Shown: one piece after another, positions 43,870 through 52,796 of the stretch
Layout: every line of letters starts with the position of its first letter
Numbering within the stretch: position 1 is the stretch's first letter
NCBI RefSeq assembly: GCF_029223545.1
Contig: NZ_CP097870.1
Span: forward strand, 2,604,001 to 2,668,000
From: Thauera sp. GDN1
GTDB lineage: Bacteria; Pseudomonadota; Gammaproteobacteria; Burkholderiales; Rhodocyclaceae
Length of the DNA stretch: 64,000 nucleotides
Reading direction: 5' to 3'
Translations under genes and position numbers: made by a program
The notes under the pieces: generated by a model
Database searches by the model: none
Told to the model about the DNA's origin: nothing
Seen by the model: only the letters and a program-made list of their open reading frames with translations

Positions 43870-44850
43870 TCACGCCGCCTTCGGCACGCGCTTGGTCGGC
43901 TCGATCCCGGTCAGTCGGGCGAGGTTAAGACCCAGGATATTGGCCTTGTCCTGCTCGGTGAGCTGGGCGTAGCCCCACTTCTCCTGCAGCTCCTGCGGCA
44001 TGTCGAAGTAGCGGATGTAGTCGGTGACGCGCTGCAGGTCATCGAACGGCAGGTCGAAGCCGAGGACGATCTTCTCGGAGTTCATCCACTGCAGCGCGGT
44101 GCCGATCGCGTGGTAGCCGCGGTAGGGCGCGCGCTGGTACCAGCCGATGATCCCGGAGATGCTCATGTACAGGTTCTTGTGCTTGCCGCACAGACCGATC
44201 AGCTCCTCGGTGTCGGGCCAGCCGGCGTGGTAGGCGATCACCTTGAGCTCGGGGAAGTCGAGCATGATGTCGTCGAGCTGGCCGACCGCGCAACGGCTGC
44301 TCGGCTGCGGGCACACGTAGCTCATGCCGGTGTGGATGGTGAGCGGCACCCCGAGCTCCTGCGCCTTCTCGTAGAACGGCCACATGCGGCGATCGTTGAG
44401 CGCGGCCTCGTCCTCGGGTGCGTAGACCTTGCACAGCCGAGCGTCGCGCTCCTTGACCAGGTATTCCAGCTCCCAGATCGCATGCTTCAGACCACGCTTG
44501 ACCACCGGGCCGCAGTTGGCCTCGAGGTACATCCGGCCGGGATAGGGCTCGATCTGCTGCAGCATGAAGCCGTTGGTGGACATCGATACCGTGCCGCCGG
44601 TGATGTCCATCATCGGCTCGCGCAGGCAGAACGCCACGTCGATGTTGGCCTGGTCCATGTGCTTGATCAGCTCGCTCGCAACCGGCGACGGCCACTCGCT
44701 GTCGAGGTCGCGGCCGGCCCAGGCGCGCAGCACGCCGTTGACGCTGTCGTGGAAGTGCTGCATGCCGGGGTAGTAGCCGATCTCACTCATGGTCTGCAGG
44801 TTCATGAAGTGGAACTCGGTCATCGCGACGAAATAGTCCTTCTCTGCCAT
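43870..44850 (-). CDS. Amidohydrolase-2 family protein (ACMSD-like), atypical N-terminus
   Basis: A 326-residue TIM-barrel metal-hydrolase-like protein. Later metal ligands can be placed at TIHTGMSY, IAYHAGWPDTEEL and LGFDLPF. The usual N-terminal HxH metal pair is not evident: the first residues read MAEKDYFVAMTEFHFMNL. The enzyme may therefore bind one metal or be degenerate. AGGAG lies 8 nt before the ATG at 44850. Family members decarboxylate or hydrolyse cyclic carboxylates. It sits 26 bp after a crotonase gene. Confidence 0.75.
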   Translation of the reverse strand: MAEKDYFVAMTEFHFMNLQTMSEIGYYPGMQHFHDSVNGVLRAWAGRDLDSEWPSPVASELIKHMDQANIDVAFCLREPMMDITGGTVSMSTNGFMLQQIEPYPGRMYLEANCGPVVKRGLKHAIWELEYLVKERDARLCKVYAPEDEAALNDRRMWPFYEKAQELGVPLTIHTGMSYVCPQPSSRCAVGQLDDIMLDFPELKVIAYHAGWPDTEELIGLCGKHKNLYMSISGIIGWYQRAPYRGYHAIGTALQWMNSEKIVLGFDLPFDDLQRVTDYIRYFDMPQELQEKWGYAQLTEQDKANILGLNLARLTGIEPTKRVPKAA

Positions 44851-44876
44851 GCTCGCTTCTCCTTTGATGATGATGA

Positions 44877-45656
44877 TCAGTGTCCGGTGTAGTGGGGCTT
44901 GCGCTTCTCGGCGAAGGCGCGCGGACCTTCCTGCGCATCTTCGGATGCGAAGACGCGCGCCGACATCGTCTTTTCGAGCACGAAGGCGGGTTCGTTGTTG
45001 AGCGCACGCAGCGCGATCTCCTTGGCGGTGCGTACCGCCAGCGGGCCGTTCTCGCAGATGCGCTTCGCATAGTCCAGCGCCTCGTCCATGAGCTTGTCCG
45101 CCGGCACGACCTTGTTGATCAGGCCGACCTCGTAGGCGCGTTGCGCGTCGATCGTGTTGCCGGTGAGCAGCAGCTCCATCGCGATCGCCCACGGGATCTG
45201 CTGCGGCAGGCGGATGTGCGACCCGCCTGCGGGTACGACGGCCCAGCGGACCTCGGCGAGGCCGAACTTGGCCGTGTCGACCGCGATGCGGATGTCGGTG
45301 CCGAGCATGAACTCCAGCCCGCCCGCCACGCACATGCCGTTGACGGCGGTGATGATGGGCTTGAAGTTGCGCTGGAAGGGTCGCTTCGCCGGGTCCTCGT
45401 AGCCGAGCGCATCGCCGTCATTGAGGGCGGGCAGCGCGGCCTTCATGTCCAGGCCGGTGCAGAACGACCTGTCCCCGGCCCCGGTGAAGATCGCGACGCG
45501 CAGCGCCGGGTCGGATTCGAAGTCGTCGAAGGCCGCCTCCAGTCCGATCAACATCTCCTTGGTCAGCGAGTTCATCGCGTCGGGGCGATTCATGGTGATG
45601 ATCGCGATCGGGCCGCGCTTCTCGTAAACCACACTTTCGGGCAGATTCAGTTCCAT
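44877..45656 (-). CDS. Enoyl-CoA hydratase/isomerase (crotonase) family protein
   Basis: A 259-residue crotonase of standard length. Oxyanion-hole segments are GDRSFCTGLDMKA and NGMCVAGGLEFMLGTDIRIA, and the C-terminal FAEKRKPHYTGH tail is typical. The active-site helix reads FGLAEVRWAVVPAGGSHIRLPQQI, where the conserved glutamate pair of 2-enoyl-CoA hydratase 1 is only partly present. It could be a hydratase or isomerase for a ring-derived enoyl-CoA. The ATG at 45656 was chosen because the long upstream frame runs through the DUF35 gene. Confidence 0.87.
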   Translation of the reverse strand: MELNLPESVVYEKRGPIAIITMNRPDAMNSLTKEMLIGLEAAFDDFESDPALRVAIFTGAGDRSFCTGLDMKAALPALNDGDALGYEDPAKRPFQRNFKPIITAVNGMCVAGGLEFMLGTDIRIAVDTAKFGLAEVRWAVVPAGGSHIRLPQQIPWAIAMELLLTGNTIDAQRAYEVGLINKVVPADKLMDEALDYAKRICENGPLAVRTAKEIALRALNNEPAFVLEKTMSARVFASEDAQEGPRAFAEKRKPHYTGH

Positions 45657-45718
45657 CTCGTCTCCTGTCGTCATCGTGTGGCGGGGCCGCGATCGGAGCG
45701 TGCGGCAACCCGCCGCCT

Positions 45719-46144
45719 TCAATCCCCGGCTCGCCTGAAGAAGGGCAGCCAGACGCCGTCCGTCACCTGTGTCAGGGCCAGTTCCACCGGCATGCCGATC
45801 TCGAGCGCCGCCGGGACGCGGTCGATCACCCGCGTGAGCAGGCGCACGCCCTCGTCGAGTTCCACGATCACCGGGGCATAGGGTGCGTCGTCCGCAAAGG
45901 CCAGGTGCAGCGGGCGCACGACCTCGGTCCACGAGAACACCTTGCCACGTCCGCTCACGCGCGACCACGCCCATTCGGATGATCCGCAATGCGCGCACAT
46001 CTCGCGCGGAACATGCCGATGTCGGCCGCACCCGGTGCAACGCTGGATGCGCAGTTCGCCCTGCGCACACCATCGGTAGAACTCGCCGGCGAGGCCGGTG
46101 GCTGCGGGAAGGGGCTTGCCGTATCCGGCTGGCACTTCGCTCAT
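45719..46144 (-). CDS. DUF35 OB-fold / zinc-ribbon protein, partner of the Ltp2-like aldolase
   Basis: A 141-residue protein with a zinc ribbon using C36, C39, C50 and C53 (CTGCG ... CAHCG) followed by an OB fold (GKVFSWTEVVRP, APVIVELDEGVRLLTRV). It lies 20 bp after the thiolase-fold gene. In steroid degradation, DUF35 domains are required for retro-aldol cleavage by Ltp2. The same arrangement here supports an aldolase complex. Confidence 0.87.
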   Translation of the reverse strand: MSEVPAGYGKPLPAATGLAGEFYRWCAQGELRIQRCTGCGRHRHVPREMCAHCGSSEWAWSRVSGRGKVFSWTEVVRPLHLAFADDAPYAPVIVELDEGVRLLTRVIDRVPAALEIGMPVELALTQVTDGVWLPFFRRAGD

Positions 46145-46164
46145 CTCGTACTCCTATCCGATTG

Positions 46165-47328
46165 TCAGCGGCGCAGGATGGCGATGCTGCCATCACCGAA
46201 ATCGCCCCAGCCCGTCACCACGCCGATCTCGGCATCGGGCACCTGGCGCGCATCGGCCTCGCCGCGCAGCTGGCGCACCGCCTCGACGACGTGGCTGATG
46301 CCGAGCACATGGGCCTGCGACAGCAGGCCGCCATGGGTATTCACGGGCAGTCGCCCGCCAAGCTCGATGCCGCCGTGCTCGACGAAGGCGCCGCCCTCGC
46401 CGCGCGCGCAGAACCCGGCTTCCTCGAGTTGCTGGATGACCTCGAAGGTGAAGCAGTCGTAGATCTGCGCGAAATCGACGTCCTGCGGGGTGACACCCGC
46501 CATGCGGAAGGCCTCGGGCGCCGCGGTGGTGAGCCCGATGCGATGGAAGTCCGGGCGGCCGCAGATCTCGTCGGCCGGATAGGGCTGGCTCGCCGCCGCG
46601 CCCATGATGAATACCGGGCGCTGCCGAAGGTCGCGCGCACGCTCGGCGCTGCTCACGATGAAGGCGGCGGCACCGTCGGTCTCGAGGCTGCAGTCGAACA
46701 GGCGGTAGGGCGACGAGATCATCGGCGAGGCGAGGTACTGCGCCATGTCCAGCGGCTTGCCGTGCATCACCGCGGCCGGGTTGAGCTGGGCGTGGCGGCG
46801 CATCGCGATCGCCACGGCGCCGAGCTGCTCCTCGGTGGTGCCGAACTCGTACATGTGCCGCCGCGCCATCAGCGCGTACCACTGCGGCGGCGCGGTCAGC
46901 CCGAAGGGCAGGTAGAAGTCGCGCGCGATCGCACCGCCCGGAATGGAGTCGACGTCGTTGGCGGCCGTCTCGCGCACCCGGGCACCCGAATAGCCGTTCC
47001 AGCCGCCCGGCACCAGCACGTGCTCGGCCACTCCGGTGGCGACCGCCATCGCCGCCGCACGCAGGGAGGCGACCGGCGCCGCACCGCCCATGTGCAGGGT
47101 CGCGGCAAAGCGCAGGTTGGTGCAGCCGAGCTCGGCGGCGAAGGCCTCCGCCTTGCCGACGTTGGGAAACGGCATGATGCCGTCGATGTCGGCCGGCTTC
47201 AGGCCGGCATCCTCGATCGCCGCCATCGCCGCCTTGAGCTGGATGCCCATCTCCGACAGTCCGGAGCCCGGTTTGCGGCAAAAGGGGGTTTCGCCAATCC
47301 CGACGATGCAGGCCTTGTCACACAGCAT
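46165..47328 (-). CDS. Thiolase-fold protein without nucleophilic Cys, Ltp2-like aldolase candidate
   Basis: A 387-residue thiolase-superfamily protein. The position of the nucleophilic cysteine reads LHMGGAAPVASL (residues ~79-89), with no cysteine, so classical thiolysis is unlikely. The segment QIYDCFTFEVIQQLEEAGFCARGEGG matches the YDCFT region of Ltp2, the aldolase that removes the side chain in cholesterol and cholate degradation using tyrosines. It is followed by its DUF35 partner. I infer cleavage of a tertiary beta-hydroxyacyl-CoA into a ketone and acetyl- or propionyl-CoA. Confidence 0.8.
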   Translation of the reverse strand: MLCDKACIVGIGETPFCRKPGSGLSEMGIQLKAAMAAIEDAGLKPADIDGIMPFPNVGKAEAFAAELGCTNLRFAATLHMGGAAPVASLRAAAMAVATGVAEHVLVPGGWNGYSGARVRETAANDVDSIPGGAIARDFYLPFGLTAPPQWYALMARRHMYEFGTTEEQLGAVAIAMRRHAQLNPAAVMHGKPLDMAQYLASPMISSPYRLFDCSLETDGAAAFIVSSAERARDLRQRPVFIMGAAASQPYPADEICGRPDFHRIGLTTAAPEAFRMAGVTPQDVDFAQIYDCFTFEVIQQLEEAGFCARGEGGAFVEHGGIELGGRLPVNTHGGLLSQAHVLGISHVVEAVRQLRGEADARQVPDAEIGVVTGWGDFGDGSIAILRR

Positions 47329-47331
47329 GGC

Positions 47332-48261
47332 TCAGTCCCCTGCCGCCGCCGATGGATGCTCGTTCTGATAGGCGTCGAGCAGCGACTGCCGCAACCCGGC
47401 CTCGCGCTCGCGCAGCTTCCAGAATCCGGGCTTGCGCTTGGCGAGGAAGGCGGCACCGCCCTCCTTGCCCTCGGGCATATCGAACCAGTCGGGGTACATC
47501 GCCGCCGAGGTCACGCAGGATTCCCGATAGCCTTCCATCTCCTGGTCGAACGAGGCCTTGAGCACCTCCAGGCAGCCGGGACTCTTCTCGAGCAGCTCGG
47601 CGCACCAGCGATCCACCTCGGTCTCGAGCTCTTCGAGCGCCACCACCGTGTTCACCAGCCCCATCTCGAGCGCCTGCTCGGCCTTGTACTTGCGGCACAG
47701 CATCCACATCTCGCGCGCCTTCTTGGCGCCGATCACCTTGGTGAGATAGGGCACGAAGAAACCGTCCGCTGGCGAAGACACCTTCGGGCCGGCCTGGCCG
47801 AACACCGCGTTGTCGGCAGCGATGGTGAAGTCGCAGCAGTAGGCCATGTGGTTGTGTCCGGCGATGCAGTAGCCCTGCACCTGCGCGATGACCGGCTTGC
47901 GCGACAGGCGGATCAGGCGGTTGTGCGGATAACGGTTGTAGAAGGCTTCGCGCAGACCCCAGCGCTCCCACTCCACGTCCCCGCCGGCGCCGAAGTGCTT
48001 GCCCTTGCCCGCCACCACGATCACCCCCACCATCGGGTCGTGGTTGGCATCGTAGAAGGCACGGAACATCTCATCGACCGTCGCCAGCGTGAGCGTGTTC
48101 ATCTTGTCCGGCTTGTTGAGCGATACGCGGGCAATGTGCCCTCCGCTCGGCAGATGCTGCTTCTTCTCGTAGATGATCTCGGCGAAGTCATCCAGGCCTT
48201 CGCCGCCCACCTGCTCCCAGGCGCTCCACTCGGTTGCGCCGCTTGCCTCAGTCACGCTCAT
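47332..48261 (-). CDS. MenB/BadI-like crotonase, candidate ring-opening hydrolase
   Basis: A 309-residue crotonase-fold protein close to the MenB (naphthoate synthase) and BadI (2-ketocyclohexanecarboxyl-CoA hydrolase) group. Shared segments are YCCDFTIAADNAVFGQAGPKVSSPADGFFVPYLTKVIGAKKAREMWMLCRKYKAEQALEMGLVNTVV and AFLAKRKPGFWKLRE. MenB makes a ring by Dieckmann condensation; BadI opens one by the reverse. In a catabolic operon ring opening of a cyclic beta-ketoacyl-CoA is the more likely role. The start at 48261 is preferred over 48327. It lies 3 bp before the Ltp2-like gene. Confidence 0.8.
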   Translation of the reverse strand: MSVTEASGATEWSAWEQVGGEGLDDFAEIIYEKKQHLPSGGHIARVSLNKPDKMNTLTLATVDEMFRAFYDANHDPMVGVIVVAGKGKHFGAGGDVEWERWGLREAFYNRYPHNRLIRLSRKPVIAQVQGYCIAGHNHMAYCCDFTIAADNAVFGQAGPKVSSPADGFFVPYLTKVIGAKKAREMWMLCRKYKAEQALEMGLVNTVVALEELETEVDRWCAELLEKSPGCLEVLKASFDQEMEGYRESCVTSAAMYPDWFDMPEGKEGGAAFLAKRKPGFWKLREREAGLRQSLLDAYQNEHPSAAAGD

Positions 48262-48313
48262 CGCTCGCCCTTCCATTCTCTTGTTCTCATGCCCGCCGCT
48301 GCGTTCGACACGC

Positions 48314-49522
48314 TCAGGGAATTGCACCCTTCGCCTTCATGGTCTCGATCTCGTCCCACTCGTAGCCGAGCAGCTCCATCATCACCAGCTCGGTGTCCTG
48401 GCCGAGCTGCGGTCCGAGACAGTGCACCTCGCCCGGCGTCTTCGACAGGGTGATGGGCAATCCACGGATATCGACCTCGCGCTGCACCTCCTCGCACCAG
48501 GTCTTCATGAAGTAGTTGTTGCGCCAGGCCTGCTCGTCGCGGATGACGTCGGCGAGGTTGTTGACCGGACTCGCCACCAGCCCTTCCCTGCGGAACGCGT
48601 CCATCAGGGCCTCATGGTCGTGGCGCAGCGCATGCGCCTCGATGACCTCGATCAGCGCTTCGTTGTGCTCGCGCCGGCCTGCCGCGCTCGCGAAACGCGG
48701 ATCGGCGGCCAGCTGCGCGTCACCGAAGGCACGGCACAGCGCGGCCCAGCGTGCATCCTCGTTCGGCTCGCACAGATAGACCCACTTGCCCGAGGTCGGG
48801 TACAGGTTCCACAGCGGGTTCTCCACCTGCTTGCGCGATTGCTGCAGCGCCGCGGATTCGTTACCCGCCAGGAAGGACTGCAGGAAAGGCGCGGCGAGGA
48901 AGAGCTGCGCCCCGTACAGAGAAGCATCCAGGCATTGCCCGCGTCCGGTGCGCTTGCGCTGATAGAGCGCCAGCACGATGCCCAGCGCGGACATGATCCC
49001 GCCATAGGCGTCGCCCGAGCCCATGCCCAGATAGATCGGCGGCTCGCCCGGCTCGCCCAGACGGGCCATGATCCCGGTGAGCGCCTGCACGGTCATGTCG
49101 AAGGAGGGCTTCGACACATCACCCTGACGGCCGTAGCCGGTATTGGTGGCGTAGATGATGTCCGGTCTGACCGACTTCAGCTTCTCGTACGACAGGCCCC
49201 AGCTCTCGAGCAGGGAGGGCGCGAGATTCGACAGGAACACATCCGATTCGGCCACCAGGCGGTACATGATCTCGCGGCCCCCCTCGGTCTTGAGGTCTAG
49301 CGCGACGCTCTTCTTGTTGCGATTGATGACCAGGAAGTACTGGTTCCAGTCACCGATCTCGAGCGACTTGATCGAGCGCACACCACGCGCCTGGTCACCG
49401 CCCTGGGGGCGTTCGATCTTGATCACCTCGGCACCGAAGTCGGCCAGATACTGAGCCGAAACCGGCCCTTGGAACCAGACCGTCAGGTCGAGGACGCGCA
49501 TGCCTTCCAATGCTCGTGCCAC
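48314..49522 (-). CDS. Class III CoA-transferase (CaiB/BaiF)
   Basis: A 402-residue family III CoA-transferase with LRVLDLTVWFQGPVSAQYLADFGAEVIKIERPQGGDQAR-type N-terminus (read from MRVLDL onward) and the candidate nucleophile aspartate in KPSFDMTVQALTG. It is preceded in the operon by another family III member, 21 bp upstream. The two may form a heteromer or act on different acids. The donor is unknown. Confidence 0.86.
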   Translation of the reverse strand: MARALEGMRVLDLTVWFQGPVSAQYLADFGAEVIKIERPQGGDQARGVRSIKSLEIGDWNQYFLVINRNKKSVALDLKTEGGREIMYRLVAESDVFLSNLAPSLLESWGLSYEKLKSVRPDIIYATNTGYGRQGDVSKPSFDMTVQALTGIMARLGEPGEPPIYLGMGSGDAYGGIMSALGIVLALYQRKRTGRGQCLDASLYGAQLFLAAPFLQSFLAGNESAALQQSRKQVENPLWNLYPTSGKWVYLCEPNEDARWAALCRAFGDAQLAADPRFASAAGRREHNEALIEVIEAHALRHDHEALMDAFRREGLVASPVNNLADVIRDEQAWRNNYFMKTWCEEVQREVDIRGLPITLSKTPGEVHCLGPQLGQDTELVMMELLGYEWDEIETMKAKGAIP

Positions 49523-49543
49523 GTCAGCCTCCTTTGCTTGCCG

Positions 49544-50725
49544 TCATGCCACCACGCCGGCGCGTCGGCAGGCATGGACGGCGTCTTCCGAATAGCCGAG
49601 CAGGTCGCGCAGGATCTGTGACGAGTGCTGGCCGATGCAGGGTGCGAGCGCGTCCAGGCGCGCGGTGCCTTCGCTCAGGAAAATCGGGAATCCGAGGCTC
49701 TTCACCGCGCCGAAGCTGGGGTGCTCGAGCTCGAGGATGTAGCGGTTCACCAGGGCCTGCGGATCGGAAGCCGGGTAATCGAAGCGCTCGATGACGTCCG
49801 CCGACATCTGCTTCTCCATGAACACCTGGCGCCAGTGCGCACCGGGCCGTGTCGCGAAGGCGGCCTCGAGCGCGTGGATCAGCTCGATCCGGTTCGTCTC
49901 GGTGCGCTTGTCGTGCGTATCGAAGCGCGGATCGTCCGCGGCGAGACCAACCGCAGCCGAGAACATCGGCCACCAGCGGTCGGTATCGGGCATGGTGAGC
50001 GTGACCCAGCGCCCGTCGGCGCTCGGGTACAGGGCACCCGACATCGGGTTCGAGACGTCCAGGCGCGAGATCGGGTTGAGCAGGCGGTCACCCTTGCCGA
50101 TTGCGAGGAAGGCCTGGATGTCGAGTGCCGCGCCGTACATGTTGGCGCCGAACAGCGATACATCGACCGCCTGGCCTTCGCCCGAATCGACACGGTGGAA
50201 CAAGGCCGTGACGATCCCGAAGGCCAGCATTGCGGTGGAATGCATGGCCCCGGCCCCCGTATGGACCGGCGGCTGCCCCGGCTGCGGCAGGATCGGCATC
50301 ATGCCGGTACGTGCGGCGGCCAACTCGTCGATCGGCGGCAACCCGCTGTCGGGCCCGAGCGGACCGAACCCGGACAGGCGGCCATAGATCAGGTCGGGAC
50401 GCAGTGCGGTGGCAGCGTCATGGTCGATGCCCAGGGCCCGCAGTTCGGGCACGCTCCAGTCGGTCAGCAGCACGTCGGCCCTGGCGACCAGTTCGCGCAG
50501 CACCGCCCTGCCCTCGTCGCCGGCCAGATCGAGCGCGATGCTCTCCTTGTTGCGATGGATCAGATCCGCCTCGTGATTCCAGCTCCGCGCCGCATGCGGC
50601 GCCAGCGGAAGCGAGTCGATGCGTACCACGCGCGCGCCGAAGTCGGCCAGGAAGGCTGCGCTCAACGCGGTACAGAACAATCTCGTCAGGTCGATCACGA
50701 CCACGTCGTCGAGGGGACGATTCAT
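49544..50725 (-). CDS. Class III CoA-transferase (CaiB/BaiF), first gene of minus-strand operon
   Basis: A 393-residue family III CoA-transferase. The aspartate lies in a variant context, LPPIDELAAARTG. The start at 50725 (MNRPLDDVVVIDL) follows the family; the open frame reaches further to 50842 but the extra 39 residues have no homology. It leads an operon of about eight genes (two transferases, MenB/BadI-like crotonase, Ltp2-like, DUF35, crotonase, amidohydrolase, MFS). A reverse-strand copy of the shared promoter element lies about 130 bp upstream. Confidence 0.85.
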   Translation of the reverse strand: MNRPLDDVVVIDLTRLFCTALSAAFLADFGARVVRIDSLPLAPHAARSWNHEADLIHRNKESIALDLAGDEGRAVLRELVARADVLLTDWSVPELRALGIDHDAATALRPDLIYGRLSGFGPLGPDSGLPPIDELAAARTGMMPILPQPGQPPVHTGAGAMHSTAMLAFGIVTALFHRVDSGEGQAVDVSLFGANMYGAALDIQAFLAIGKGDRLLNPISRLDVSNPMSGALYPSADGRWVTLTMPDTDRWWPMFSAAVGLAADDPRFDTHDKRTETNRIELIHALEAAFATRPGAHWRQVFMEKQMSADVIERFDYPASDPQALVNRYILELEHPSFGAVKSLGFPIFLSEGTARLDALAPCIGQHSSQILRDLLGYSEDAVHACRRAGVVA

Positions 50726-50853
50726 CTCGGATTCCTCGTTCGGTTCGGAACATGCGGGTCTCGGCGACGGACTTGCGGCAACGCTCACCAAGCGATGGCC
50801 GATCGACTGACCACGGTCGGCATCCCTTTCCGCGCCCCACACTGGTTGAGCCC

Positions 50854-50898
50854 AGTTTAATGATCATCGACCGCGGTAAATCCCGGCGATTGGCTCAA
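50854..50898 (-). promoter_or_regulatory. Degenerate copy of the shared promoter element, for the CoA-transferase operon
   Basis: Read on the minus strand: TTGA (50898-50895), GCCAATCG (50894-50887), CCGGGATT (50886-50879), 19 nt, then TAAACT (50859-50854) as -10. The TCCAAT-like part and the exact 19-nt spacing match the other sites, but the GGTGATGC half is poorly kept. A leader of ~120 nt would precede the gene at 50725. It is back-to-back with the plus-strand site at 50938. Confidence 0.4.
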
Positions 50899-50937
50899 TT
50901 GCGGCCGTTGGGACCTCAAATACGGCCGTGAAAAAGG

Positions 50938-50982
50938 ATCATCCAAATGGGTGATGCATCGGGGGTGACAAGCTGACAGGCT
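50938..50982 (+). promoter_or_regulatory. Shared promoter element in front of the DUF1302 gene
   Basis: ATCA (50938-50941), TCCAAATG (50942-50949), GGTGATGC (50950-50957), 19 nt, then CAGGCT (50977-50982) in the -10 position. The box contains the near-perfect inverted repeat ATCATCC/GGGTGAT. The -10 is poor, so other promoter positions are possible, but the box itself is the best match to the consensus. Confidence 0.55.
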
Positions 50983-51051
50983 CTCCCCGCGGTTCGCTGG
51001 CCGCACTCTGCACTCTGAAAACGCCGGACGAAAACACCAAAGAGGATCGAC

Positions 51052-52767
51052 ATGACCACCGGAAGAATGGACTGGAGACACCGAGGGCGGGCGGCGCTCG
51101 CCCTTTCGCCACTCACGCTGGCGCTTGGCCTGAGCACGACATCCCCGGCACACGCCGGCCCCACGATACAGCTCGGCGAAGACACCACCCTGGCCTATTC
51201 GCTGACGCTGTCACATACGCTTTCCAGCCGCCTCAGCAAGCCCGCGGAGGCCTTCCTGAACGACCTGAACTACGACGACGGCACGCGCAATTTCGATCGT
51301 GGCAGCCTGATCACCAATCGCACCAACGTGCTCGGCGAACTTCGCCTGCGCCACGACAACCTGGGCGCGATGCTGCGCGCGAGCACCTTCTACGACCGCG
51401 CCTATCGCGGCAGCAATGACAACGACTCGCCGGGCACGGTCAACAAGACCGGTCCGCACGACGAGTTCACCGCCATCACGCGCCGCGACAGCGGCCGCTC
51501 GTCGCGCATCCTCGACGCCTACGTCTATGGCAACTGGGCAGTGGGCGAGGAACAGTACCTGTCGCTGAAGGCGGGTCGCCACGTGCTGGCCTGGGGCGAG
51601 AGCCTGTTCTGGCCCAACATCAGCCAGGGTCAGGCGCCGGTCGATGCCACCGTGTTCAACGTGCCCGGCACCGAGGCCAAGGAAGGCTATCTGCCGGTGG
51701 GTCAGTTGTCGGCCTCGTTCACGGTCAACGACAAGCTGACCCTGGCCGGCTTCTACCAATACAAATGGGAGGAAACGCGGCTCAACCCGGTGGGCGACTA
51801 CTTCGGCTCGGACTTCTTCGGTCCGGGCGCGGAGTTCTACCGCGTGCTTCCTGGTGTGATCAGTTCCTTGCCCGACCAAACCTTCGTCGAAGTGGCGCCC
51901 GGTGTCGTCGTACCGAGGGCGGTCAACTTCGCCGGCGAGATCAAGCCGCGCGATTCCGGCCAGTGGGGCGTCGGCACGCGCTTCCAGATCAGCGATGCCA
52001 CCGAGCTCGGCGTCTACCACTACCGCTACCACGACCGCGTGGGCGCGATGTTCTTCGATTTCACCGGCACCACCACCTACTCGTCCTTCTCCCGCTTCGG
52101 CCGCGAGGCGTCGCCGGACAGCAAGCCGTACTACAAGCTCGCCTACTTCGACGACATCAAGCTCACCGGCGTGAGCCTGAGCTCGAAGGTCGGCGACGCG
52201 GTGCAGTGGGCCGCCGAGCTGAGCTATCGCGATGACGCTCCCGTTTATGTGATGACCCCGCTCGGTGCCGCACCGGCGCGCGGCAGCTACTTCCAGGGCA
52301 ACCTGAACGCGCTCTACATGCTCGGACCATCGCGGATCGCGCACCAGACCACGCTGATGGGCGAAGTCGTGCATCAGCGCATCCACAGCGTCGACGATCT
52401 CGCGATCACCGGCAGCGGCCCCAGCAGCGACGGCAGCTTCGACGACTACACGTACAAGACTGCCACCGGCGAGCAGACCCGCGGCTCCACCCTCATGGGC
52501 CTGGGCGCGATCTTCGACTATCCCGCGGTGTTCCCCGGCTGGGACCTGTCGACCAAGGCGATCTGGACGCAGAATATCGCCGGCAGCGCCTACAGCGGCA
52601 TGGGGCGCGACGAGAAGCGCCTGACCCTGGGTGCCGACTTCAAATACCTCGGCAACTTCACCGTCGGCCTGACCTACGTCGGCTACCTCGGCTCGGCGAG
52701 CATCGCCAACGGCCGCACGATGGCGGACCGCGACTACGTCTCGCTGAGCGCGAAATACACCTTCTGA
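51052..52767 (+). CDS. DUF1302 family outer-membrane protein
   Basis: A 571-residue protein with a signal peptide (basic start, hydrophobic core ~15-30, likely cut after AHA) and a body of alternating short strands rich in aromatic residues, ending in KYTF as beta-barrel proteins do. DUF1302 genes usually stand beside a DUF1329 gene in clusters for hydrophobic substrates such as steroids, terpenoids and esters. A role in moving a hydrophobic substrate through the outer membrane is inferred. The DUF1329 gene begins 29 bp later. Confidence 0.87.
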   Translation: MTTGRMDWRHRGRAALALSPLTLALGLSTTSPAHAGPTIQLGEDTTLAYSLTLSHTLSSRLSKPAEAFLNDLNYDDGTRNFDRGSLITNRTNVLGELRLRHDNLGAMLRASTFYDRAYRGSNDNDSPGTVNKTGPHDEFTAITRRDSGRSSRILDAYVYGNWAVGEEQYLSLKAGRHVLAWGESLFWPNISQGQAPVDATVFNVPGTEAKEGYLPVGQLSASFTVNDKLTLAGFYQYKWEETRLNPVGDYFGSDFFGPGAEFYRVLPGVISSLPDQTFVEVAPGVVVPRAVNFAGEIKPRDSGQWGVGTRFQISDATELGVYHYRYHDRVGAMFFDFTGTTTYSSFSRFGREASPDSKPYYKLAYFDDIKLTGVSLSSKVGDAVQWAAELSYRDDAPVYVMTPLGAAPARGSYFQGNLNALYMLGPSRIAHQTTLMGEVVHQRIHSVDDLAITGSGPSSDGSFDDYTYKTATGEQTRGSTLMGLGAIFDYPAVFPGWDLSTKAIWTQNIAGSAYSGMGRDEKRLTLGADFKYLGNFTVGLTYVGYLGSASIANGRTMADRDYVSLSAKYTF

Positions 52768-52796
52768 CCGCGATGAACCGACACAAGGAATCGAAC

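Larger units (their letters stand above)
50726..51051. promoter_or_regulatory. 326-bp divergent control region between CoA-transferase operon and DUF1302 gene
   Basis: No gene is seen. The region holds two divergent versions of the shared promoter element (50854-50898 on the minus strand and 50938-50982 on the plus strand) with only 39 bp between them. One regulator bound in the middle could therefore control both the CoA-transferase operon and the outer-membrane/periplasmic pair. It is one of the few AT-richer stretches in this part. Confidence 0.5.

Noticed and set aside
45883..48453. Plus-strand open frame of 856 codons opposite DUF35, thiolase and crotonase genes
   Set aside because: Shadow frame with no family features; the minus-strand genes are well supported.
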